Shown: positions 41,346 through 47,332 of the stretch, piece by piece
Numbering within the stretch: the first letter of the stretch is position 1
Layout: each line of letters starts with the position of its first letter
Assembly: GCA_944385925.1 (NCBI GenBank)
Contig: CALWZE010000049.1
Span: forward strand, 1 to 47,332
DNA: 47,332 nt
Origin: an uncultured Clostridia bacterium
GTDB taxonomy: Bacteria; Bacillota; Clostridia; Oscillospirales; Ruminococcaceae
Direction of reading: 5' to 3'
Translations under genes and position numbers: made by a program
The notes under the pieces: model-generated
Seen by the model: only the letters and a program-made list of their open reading frames with translations
Databases searched by the model: none
What the model was told of the DNA's origin: nothing

Positions 41346-42323
41346 ATGTGCACAAGTCTCAATTTTTCCGCGCCTCACGCGCTCTTCGGCCGCAATCTTG
41401 ATTTGGAATATGCATTCGGTGAGCAGGTAGCTCTCACACCGCGCCGTTATCCTTTCCCGATGAAAATCGAGCCGGTGACAGAAAGTCACTACGCGATGCT
41501 CGGTATGGCGTCATCGGGCGGCGGCGTGCCGCTTTACGCCGAGGCATTTAATGAAAAAGGGGTATATATGGCCGGTCTGAACTTTCCCGGCAACGCCTGT
41601 TATGCTGCACAGCCGCAGCAAGGACGGCGAAACGTTACGCCCTACGAGCTGATTCCCTGGGTGCTCGGCCAGTGCGAAACCCTTGCCCAGGCCCGCGAGC
41701 TGCTTGAAAACACCTGTCTGGTCGGCATTCCCTTCGCACCGGGATTTCCGCTTGCACCGCTTCACTTTCATGTCGCCGACCCGACCGGTTCCTTTGTCGT
41801 TGAGCCGATGCAGGACGGGCTGCACCTGTACGACAATCCAACCGGCGTGCTGACCAACAATCCCCCTTTCCCCTATCAGCTGATGAATTTGAACAATTAC
41901 CAGCATCTCTCGCCGCTGCCGCCCGAAAAGCGCTTTGCCGCGTCTTTGCCGCTTGCCCCTTATGGACAGGGAATGGGCGCAATCGGCCTTCCGGGAGATG
42001 CGTCCCCCATGTCTCGATTTGTTAAAGCGGTCTTTCTGTCGGCAAACGCCGATTTTGGCCCTACCCCGGAAAGCGCGGTTGCGGAATTCTTTCATATTCT
42101 GGACGGCGTTTCGATGGTTCGCGGAAGCGTTGTGACAGAACAGGGCAAGCTGGATATGACCACCTATTCCTGCTGCATCGATGCGGCGCGTCAGATCTAT
42201 TATTACAAAACCTATGAAAACAACCGGATCAATGCCGTTTATATGCAGCACGAGGATCTGGATTCCAGCCAACCCATCTTCTACCCGCTCGAGACTAAAC
42301 AATCTTTCAATCCGATAAACTGA
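41346..42323 (+). CDS. Choloylglycine hydrolase (bile salt hydrolase)
   Basis: 325 residues from ATG 41346, giving the required Met-Cys start (autocatalytic removal of Met frees nucleophile C2). Other active-site residues match BSH: R16 and D19 in FGRNLDLE, N79 in MAGLNFPGNA, N171/N172 in VLTNNPPF, R224 in SRFVKAVF; GMGAIGLPGD and YYYKTYENNRINAVYM are also family-typical. The closest pattern is BSH rather than penicillin V acylase. It deconjugates glycine/taurine bile salts in the cytoplasm and points to an intestinal habitat. AAGGAGG stands ahead of the ATG. Stop TGA. Confidence 0.94.
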   Translation: MCTSLNFSAPHALFGRNLDLEYAFGEQVALTPRRYPFPMKIEPVTESHYAMLGMASSGGGVPLYAEAFNEKGVYMAGLNFPGNACYAAQPQQGRRNVTPYELIPWVLGQCETLAQARELLENTCLVGIPFAPGFPLAPLHFHVADPTGSFVVEPMQDGLHLYDNPTGVLTNNPPFPYQLMNLNNYQHLSPLPPEKRFAASLPLAPYGQGMGAIGLPGDASPMSRFVKAVFLSANADFGPTPESAVAEFFHILDGVSMVRGSVVTEQGKLDMTTYSCCIDAARQIYYYKTYENNRINAVYMQHEDLDSSQPIFYPLETKQSFNPIN

Positions 42324-42390
42324 GCCGCCAATGCGGCCCTTTCTTTTGCGCGCATTCGTCTTGGCGGTATTTCGCTGCGGTAAAATAACA

Positions 42391-42426
42391 ACCTGGGGCC
42401 CGACGTTCAGGCCCCAGGTTTTCTGT
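42391..42426 (+). terminator. Terminator of the bile salt hydrolase gene
   Basis: AACCTGGGGCC, loop, GGCCCCAGGTT followed by TTCT. Confidence 0.88.
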
Positions 42427-42514
42427 ACTGCAAGCTTTCCGGGAAATATCCCCAAAATCGCTTACGCTGGCGGATGATCTTTGCCGCGGTCTTTCAGAGA
42501 TTTTTTCGAAATCG

Positions 42515-42543
42515 TTCAAATAATGACCGGCAGATGTTATAAT
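42515..42543 (+). promoter_or_regulatory. Promoter of the DUF308 gene
   Basis: TTCAAA, 17 bases, TATAAT, 30 bases before the ATG. Confidence 0.75.
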
Positions 42544-42573
42544 GAGATAGACAGAAAGAAAAGAGGCGTTTAT

Positions 42574-43110
42574 ATGTTTAAATTTTTCTGGATTCGAAGT
42601 GCGTCCATCTGGCTGGCAATTCTTTACATTCTGCTCGGTCTTCTTTTGCTGCTGTTCCCGGCTGCAAGCGGCACGGTCTTTGTCTGGCTTCTTGCTTTCG
42701 GCGCGGGTGTTTATGCACTGGTACATCTTTGGCGCTATATCCAGTTTCGCCGTACAGGCGTATCCATGCCCGGAGATCTTTTTCTAACTGTTCTGCCGCT
42801 TGCTTTCACGGTGTTTGCGCTTCTCTGGCCGCAGGCGATCCTCTCCATTCTTCCGCTGGTCCTGGGTTCGCTTCTTCTGGTGGACGGCGTCGGAAAAATC
42901 CCGCTCACATATTCCGCAGCAAAAGTCCGGTCAAAAAATCTTGTTCCGCTGCTTTTTTCCAGCTTGCTTCCCCTGCTTCTCGGCATTCTGATCGTCGTTA
43001 ATCCTTTTCAAACCGCGCGTATCGCAATCATGATTTTCGGCGCCAGCCTGATCGCAGACGGGATTGCCGATCTGGTCGCTTATATTTATGCGCGCCGTTA
43101 CTCTGAATAA
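42574..43110 (+). CDS. DUF308 (HdeD-like) membrane protein
   Basis: 178 residues, six hydrophobic segments in three pairs, typical of the HdeD/DUF308 family: SIWLAILYILLGLLLLLFPAAS, FVWLLAFGAGVYALVHLW, then further spans ending MIFGASLIADGIADLVAYIYA. HdeD links to acid resistance in enterobacteria; in Clostridia the role is unknown. AAAGAGG lies ahead of ATG 42574. Single-gene unit with own promoter and terminator. Stop TAA. Confidence 0.88.
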   Translation: MFKFFWIRSASIWLAILYILLGLLLLLFPAASGTVFVWLLAFGAGVYALVHLWRYIQFRRTGVSMPGDLFLTVLPLAFTVFALLWPQAILSILPLVLGSLLLVDGVGKIPLTYSAAKVRSKNLVPLLFSSLLPLLLGILIVVNPFQTARIAIMIFGASLIADGIADLVAYIYARRYSE

Positions 43111-43190
43111 AGCGCGTTCGCAACGCCAACGCCGCATTGCTCCGCCTGCGTATGCCGTATTTGAAAATTTCAGCTAACTTTATCGATTAT

Positions 43191-43228
43191 AAAAAAGCAG
43201 TTTTCCAAAAGGAAAACTGCTTTTTTCT
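43191..43228. terminator. Bidirectional terminator
   Basis: AAAAAAGCAGTTTTCC, loop AAAA, GGAAAACTGCTTTTTT. Perfectly symmetrical; it can end the DUF308 gene and the convergent reductase operon. Confidence 0.93.
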
Positions 43229-43341
43229 TGCGCACAGATGACCAAAAGGCCATCCTGTAAAAAGCCGCTTATTACAGCTCAGCAAACTCAAACCGATGCT
43301 TTCGCCCGCCAGACTTCCGTGCCTTTCCCGTTTTTACGATA

Positions 43342-44493
43342 TCAGGGAATCTCAATTTCCATGTCGCTTTGCGGATAGCTGACACAGGGGTGCAGGAAGC
43401 CGAATTTGCGATCCGCTTCGCGGCGGCCGTCACGCTCAGGCTCGACAAAGAAGTCGCCGTGCAGCAGTTTGCTGTGACAATATCCGCAGCCGCCGGCGCG
43501 GCACTTGTTGGGCGCATCAATTCCCGCCCGTTCCAGCGCAGTCAAAACCGTCTCGTTCTCATGTGCTTCAATCACGCTCACCTTGTCGCGGACATGCACG
43601 GTCAGTTGGAAAGTTTTGGGCGCCTCCATTTCCCGATTGCCGCAGCATGCCGGGTCGCGGCGCACCGCCTTGCGCGGGAGCTGATATTGCGCGAGCTCTT
43701 TCTCAAGGAAATCGTACATTGCCTGCGGCCCGCACAGGAAGAAGGTGACACTGTGCGGATCGATATACTTTTCCAGCAAACCGGCGGTGATGAACCCATG
43801 TTCATAGCCGTCCCGCTGCTCGTCGCTCAGGACATAAATCAGGCGCAGTCCCTTTTCCGCGAGCGCATCCAGTTCTTCCTTGAACGCAATATGCGCAAGA
43901 TCGCGCGCTCCGTAAAACAGGGTCATTTTGTAGGGTTCATCCCCCTCGACCATGCTTTTGGCCATTGACAGAAACGGCGTGATGCCGCTGCCGCCTGCGA
44001 GGCAGACGATTTCCCCGCTGTCACGCAGCGTCTCATAGTGAAATTCACCGGACGGTTCGGTCATCCGGAAGCGATCTCCGGGTTTTGCATCCTTCACAAG
44101 ATGTCCGGAAAAGAATCCCGCATCTTCCACGCCGAGCACCAGCCGGTTTTCCAAAGCTTCCCGCGGGCTGGAAACGATGGAATACGGCCGGCTTACCAGG
44201 CTGTTACCCACCGCGCTCTGCAAAGAAACATATTGTCCTGCTCTGAAAAAGGGGAACGCAGGCGCATCCAGCCGTTTAAATACCAGTTCCCGCATATTGC
44301 CCGGCAGCGGACGGGCTGAAACCAGCTCGACCTGCATTCTGCCCGGATGCAGCGCATCGGCCATCTGGTTGACGCGATACTCGGTTGGCAATGGGGTGTC
44401 GGCGCCTTCCGCCAGCGCTTTGCGACGGTTGGGTACCAGTTTTTTGAAACGCAGCATATCCATGAAGCCGAAAATCTGCTTTTTAAATTTCAT
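43342..44493 (-). CDS. Flavin- and 2Fe-2S-containing NAD(P)H oxidoreductase
   Basis: 383 residues. After an N-terminal extension (about 50) comes an FNR-type module: FAD site SRPYSIVSSP, NAD(P) site CLAGGSGITPF, LFYGARD and FFLCGPQAMYDFL. The C-terminus is a plant-type ferredoxin domain with C331, C336, C339 and C370 (CRAGGCGYC...HPC). Such fused reductases pass electrons from NAD(P)H to an oxygenase or reductase partner. The partner here is probably the CrtI/RetSat-like flavoprotein encoded one base upstream. Stop TGA. Confidence 0.92.
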   Translation of the reverse strand: MKFKKQIFGFMDMLRFKKLVPNRRKALAEGADTPLPTEYRVNQMADALHPGRMQVELVSARPLPGNMRELVFKRLDAPAFPFFRAGQYVSLQSAVGNSLVSRPYSIVSSPREALENRLVLGVEDAGFFSGHLVKDAKPGDRFRMTEPSGEFHYETLRDSGEIVCLAGGSGITPFLSMAKSMVEGDEPYKMTLFYGARDLAHIAFKEELDALAEKGLRLIYVLSDEQRDGYEHGFITAGLLEKYIDPHSVTFFLCGPQAMYDFLEKELAQYQLPRKAVRRDPACCGNREMEAPKTFQLTVHVRDKVSVIEAHENETVLTALERAGIDAPNKCRAGGCGYCHSKLLHGDFFVEPERDGRREADRKFGFLHPCVSYPQSDMEIEIP

Positions 44494-44494
44494 C

Positions 44495-46042
44495 TCACTT
44501 CACCTCCGCTTTCAAATCGCCGACCGTTTGTCTGCCGGACAGGTCGCCGGACACATAGGCGCTGGAATATCCGCTGGAACGCATGGCATAACCGCCGGCA
44601 AACCGCAGGCCCGGGAAGAGCTTCGCGTCCTCTTTCATCATCATCATGCGGGGCATCAGGCTGTCCCAATCCGCCGTTTCATAGCCATAGATGACGCCTT
44701 GCGGATGCCCGCAGTAGCGCGCATAGGTAGTCGGCGACGCGACACAGATTTCTTCAATCGAGTCCCGGATTTTGCAGCCGGTTTCCCGCTCAAATACACG
44801 GATCATATCCTCCGCGACGCGGTCTTTTGCTTTAAAATAATCTGTTTGAGAGATATTGCCCCAGTCATCCGACATGAACATGGTCGTAAAATACATCATG
44901 CAGGTGCCGGGAGGCGAACACTCCGGATAGGCGTTATTCAGGCAGACCGTCGCCTGGACATGATTGGTCTCAACCCGGCGCATGAGGTCATACTGTTTCA
45001 CCGAATCGGCCGTATCATAAATAAAGTAGTTGTGAGACTTGATGCCAAGTTCCTGCGCCGATTTGTTCAGCCCGAGAAACAGGGTGAATCCGCGGCCCGC
45101 AAAGGTCCGCGCATTGGTCGCGCGGATCATCTGCTCGGTGAGCGACTTCTTCTCCAGCATTTTTCCAAATACCAGATGCGGCGAGCAGTTCGCAATCACA
45201 TGGTGGGTCTCAATTTCGGTTCCGTCTGCAAGCTGTACGGCGCGTATCCGGTTCTGCTCATCGGTCAGAATTTTCTCCGCCTGCGAATTATACCAGATAT
45301 CGCCGCCAAGTTCCCGTATACGCTCGTCCATTGCAAGACTGATTTCGTGTGAGCGCATTTTCGGCATCCAGGCGTCTCTCGTAATATAACGGATAACCAT
45401 CGAGCCATAGTGCAGGAAGCTCATCCGATCGCAGTCCACGCCAAGATAGCACCAATAGGCATTGAGGATATCCTGCGCTTTTTTCGGCATTTTCAGCGCG
45501 TCCAAAACTTCATTGACCGAATAACTTCCCGCTTTGATGAAGTTGGGAAAGTTCTTTTTCATGTATTCCGCGTCGGTATTGCCGTTCACCGAATTGGAGT
45601 AGGTCTGCGCATCCCGGACCTCGTTGCACAGCTCAAAAAATTCGGTCATGGACTTTCTTGAGCCGGGAACGTACTGCTCCATTTTTTCAATGTAGGCGTC
45701 GATTCCAAACGGCATCTCGCAGTCATACTGTTTATCGGTTGTAATGAGATGATACGCTTCGGGTATTCGAATCCAGTCAATTTTGTTTTCCACACCCAGT
45801 TCGCGGAAAAGGGTGCGGATATCTCCCGGTTCCTGCGGCGAACCGAAATCGTTCAGCTCATGCAGGCTGGCTTCGAATTCAAACCGTCCGCGCACAAAAC
45901 TGGTCGCGAATCCGCCGGGCAGATTGTGCTTTTCCAGCAACAGGCAGGAAAAACCGCCCTGCAGCACCCGGATCGCCGCCGTTAATCCGCCGTTGCCGGC
46001 GCCGATAACCACGACGTCGTATTTATTCCTGCGTTTTTCCAT
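44495..46042 (-). CDS. CrtI/RetSat-like FAD-dependent oxidoreductase
   Basis: 515 residues. N-terminal FAD fold VVVIGAGNGGLTAAIRVLQ...LLLEKHNLPGGFATSF and C-terminal PGLRFAGGYAMRSSGYSSAYVSGDLSGR, the layout of phytoene desaturases and retinol saturases. No signal peptide or clear membrane span. There is no carotenoid synthesis gene (crtB, crtE) in the window, so a saturase or reductase acting on a lipid, steroid or other hydrophobic substrate is as likely. AGGAGG precedes the ATG at 46042. An 8-bp inverted repeat lies 36 bases further upstream. Stop TGA. Confidence 0.88.
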   Translation of the reverse strand: MEKRRNKYDVVVIGAGNGGLTAAIRVLQGGFSCLLLEKHNLPGGFATSFVRGRFEFEASLHELNDFGSPQEPGDIRTLFRELGVENKIDWIRIPEAYHLITTDKQYDCEMPFGIDAYIEKMEQYVPGSRKSMTEFFELCNEVRDAQTYSNSVNGNTDAEYMKKNFPNFIKAGSYSVNEVLDALKMPKKAQDILNAYWCYLGVDCDRMSFLHYGSMVIRYITRDAWMPKMRSHEISLAMDERIRELGGDIWYNSQAEKILTDEQNRIRAVQLADGTEIETHHVIANCSPHLVFGKMLEKKSLTEQMIRATNARTFAGRGFTLFLGLNKSAQELGIKSHNYFIYDTADSVKQYDLMRRVETNHVQATVCLNNAYPECSPPGTCMMYFTTMFMSDDWGNISQTDYFKAKDRVAEDMIRVFERETGCKIRDSIEEICVASPTTYARYCGHPQGVIYGYETADWDSLMPRMMMMKEDAKLFPGLRFAGGYAMRSSGYSSAYVSGDLSGRQTVGDLKAEVK

Positions 46043-46077
46043 AGAGACCTCCTGTTATGTTTTTTCTGTATTGGGGT

Positions 46078-46101
46078 GTCTGCCACAGGACTTTGGCAGA
46101 C
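46078..46101. promoter_or_regulatory. Inverted-repeat operator ahead of the redox operon
   Basis: GTCTGCCA, 8 bases, TGGCAGAC: a perfect 8-bp dyad, 36 bases before the start codon. It probably binds a dimeric repressor or activator; alternatively it is an RNA hairpin in the leader. Confidence 0.6.
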
Positions 46102-46785
46102 TGAAAGGCGCGCCATAACTCAGTTGCTTAAATTGTCCTTTTTTCACTTAGATTGCCGGCCGTAAAGCCATTTTCAAAGTCGAACCGTTGTGTTTTAAAG
46201 TCTGCCGTCGCGCAAATAACTTAATCTGCCGCTCTGCTATTGCCTTGTTTATTTGATATTAACCAAATTGTACCATTCTTTTTTAGACGCGTAAAGTTAT
46301 CGTCCTATGATGTTAATTACTCTATGCCGGAAAAAGTTCAGTTTTCCACAGAAGCTAAAATGCGGATTCGGCGTCGCAGGCAACGGTTTTGCCGTTCATC
46401 AAACAATTTTGTCGCTGAAACATTCTGGGTGAAGCTTTTCTGGAAGCCATTAACAGCCAGAAGATGCCCGAAATATGCATAGCTTAGGTCCCCGCAGAAA
46501 GCTGTTTGCAATCATTTAGGCAACACAGCAAACATGACCTTGCTAAAGGATTTTATCAGAATTTATTAGCGGGAATCCGTTATTATTATCCGATATTACA
46601 TCGTATAATCTTATTTTTACATTTTAGGTTCTATCTTACCCTTCTTAATTATTACTCTCAAATCCCGATCCAGTTTGTTTCATTCGACAAATATTATTGA
46701 AAAGTTTCGAGCGGCCTTTTTTGCTTATTCAAATCAAAAAAGTATTCTTGAAGGCAGCAAACATAATTTCTTTTTCGACAAATAA
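46102..46785. other. AT-rich spacer before the insertion sequences
   Basis: No gene recognised; an 80-codon frame at 46240-46482 has no support. The base composition is richer in A and T than the rest of the window, in line with acquired DNA. Confidence 0.5.
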
Positions 46786-47102
46786 ATAGCAATAGCAACC
46801 CACCAGCAGAGCTGGTGGTTCTGCATATGCGGGCAAAGCCCTATGATACTAGCCACGCCTAAAGGCGTTGGTACGGTCTGCCATCTGCTAAAAGACTGTT
46901 ACTTGCTACCCGTAAACGGGTCTATGTATTCTTTAATCGTCATCTGATCCTCAATCTGATCTTCTTTGAGTTGGTTTTGGATATACTCCGCTATCTTCTT
47001 TGCATTCTTACCTGCTGTATCGACATAGTATCCACGGCACCAAAACTGCCTGTTTCCATATTTGTATTTCAAATTGGAATGTCTCTCGAAAATGGATAAG
47101 GT
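46786..47102 (-). mobile_element. IS200/IS605-family element remnant (right end)
   Basis: Contains the C-terminal third of a TnpA and, beyond its stop, subterminal hairpins usual for this family: CCACCAGC-AGA-GCTGGTGG at 46800-46818, and CGCC-TAAA-GGCG near 46856. The left part of the element is missing because the IS256-family element begins here. The left boundary at about 46786 is approximate. Confidence 0.7.
46899..47102 (-). pseudogene. tnpA: IS200-type transposase TnpA, C-terminal fragment
   Basis: About 68 codons matching the TnpA end: IFERHSNLKYKYGNRQFWCRGYYVDTAGKNAKKIAEYIQNQLKEDQ...IDPFTGSK. The HUH motif and the front of the enzyme are lost; the frame continues to 47180 but that part is IS256 sequence. 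YVDTAGKN holds the tyrosine region of the Y1 enzyme. Inactive. Stop TAA. Confidence 0.8.
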
Positions 47103-47140
47103 ACAATAAGTTTCGCAAATTGAAAAGTAGATAAAAGAAG

Positions 47141-47210
47141 ACATGGTTTGCAGCCCTCTGGTAGAATGAAGTCGCGACACACCATTCTGAAAGGAGACAG
47201 CAAACCATGT
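47141..47210 (+). promoter_or_regulatory. Inverted repeat that can hide the transposase start codon
   Basis: ACATGGTTTGC at 47141-47151 is the exact complement of GCAAACCATGT at 47200-47210, which contains the ATG of the transposase; an inner AGAATG/CATTCT pair strengthens the fold. A transcript entering from outside the element would fold and mask the start. Confidence 0.6.
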
Positions 47211-47332
47211 CCGAGAAGATTGTACAGCTTAACGAGGAAGTAATCAAGGGGCAAATCAAAGAACTGGTTCGGGGCAGTGTAGAGGAAACTCTCAACGAAC
47301 TGTTGGAGGCCGAGGCGGAGAAACTGACCCAG
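47207..47332 (+). CDS. IS256-family (mutator type) transposase, N-terminal part
   Basis: 42 codons to the window edge: MSEKIVQLNEEVIKGQIKEL then VRGSVEETLNELLEAEAEKLTQ, the usual N-terminus of clostridial IS256-family transposases. AAAGGAGAC stands nine bases ahead. The catalytic DDE part lies outside the window. Confidence 0.88.
   Translation, partial: MSEKIVQLNEEVIKGQIKELVRGSVEETLNELLEAEAEKLTQ

Larger units (their letters stand above)
47103..47332 (+). mobile_element. IS256-family insertion sequence, left end (continues beyond window)
   Basis: The terminal part (about 100 bases) and the start of a mutator-type transposase. It begins where the TnpA similarity stops. The exact terminal repeat cannot be fixed without the right end. 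Confidence 0.75.

Noticed and set aside
46240-46482. 80-codon plus-strand frame in AT-rich spacer
   Set aside because: No ribosome site, composition like random AT-rich sequence, no family.
1-47332. CRISPR array, rRNA operon or prophage
   Set aside because: No regularly spaced direct repeats, no rRNA-like sequence and no run of phage structural genes were seen.

Overview
The window looks like a chromosomal segment of a gut-associated, spore-forming Clostridia, most likely Oscillospirales (Anaerotruncus-like or a relative). This is inferred from gene content, not from a database search. Supporting points are GC content of roughly 53-55 percent by eye, Firmicutes gene order, sporulation genes (spoVM, a SipL/DUF3794 protein, ytfJ), a choloylglycine (bile salt) hydrolase, rubredoxin, a biotin-dependent carboxyltransferase set, and a Bce-type antimicrobial peptide module.

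Layout. 1-3.1 kb (+): end of a haem/corrin precursor operon (hemD fragment, hemB, hemL) and a glyoxalase-like gene. 3.5-7.2 kb (-): a lipoprotein, a small coiled-coil protein, an orphan HPt protein and a SipL-like spore coat protein. 7.5-20.9 kb (-): a long housekeeping and sporulation cluster that keeps the Bacillus subtilis order yicC-remA-gmk-rpoZ-priA-def-fmt-(yugP)-rsmB-rlmN-stp-prkC-rsgA...spoVM. coaBC, rpe and thiN are absent, and two very short genes (a 48-residue membrane peptide and the 28-residue SpoVM) sit at its end. rsmB carries an in-frame TAG exactly at the lysine of its SAM-binding motif. 21.1-24.5 kb (-): carboxyltransferase, biotin carrier and OadA-like pyruvate/oxaloacetate subunit, without a membrane pump subunit. 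24.8-29.0 kb (-): a small membrane protein, then the operon M50 protease-scpA-scpB-ytfI-ytfJ-rluB. rpmB lies at 29.55 kb on the plus strand. 30.2-32.9 kb (-): a secreted glucosaminidase-like protein and a rhomboid-like membrane protein. 33.0 kb: tRNA-Leu, then a gene-poor kilobase with a decayed coding region and a candidate small RNA that has consensus promoter hexamers and its own terminator. 34.1-39.2 kb (-): a BceRS-BceAB module with an extra 48-residue reading frame overlapping bceA, a BceR-box palindrome and a leader hairpin. 39.4-43.1 kb: rubredoxin, amidohydrolase and bile salt hydrolase (divergent pair), and a DUF308 membrane protein. 43.3-46.0 kb (-): a flavin/2Fe-2S NAD(P)H reductase and a CrtI/RetSat-like FAD oxidoreductase, preceded by a perfect 8-bp inverted repeat. 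The right edge holds an IS200/IS605 remnant interrupted by the start of an IS256-family element.

How it fits together. The central cluster couples RNA/protein synthesis (PDF-Fmt, RsmB, RlmN, RsgA), a PASTA kinase/phosphatase pair and sporulation. The right half is accessory and faces the gut environment: peptide antibiotic defence, bile salt hydrolysis and a redox pair of unknown substrate. In a hand tally of about 48 called genes no gene ends in TAG (about 26 TGA, 22 TAA). With the amber codon inside rsmB, this is the most unusual signal in the window, though rarity of TAG plus a nonsense mutation or base error remains the simpler explanation.
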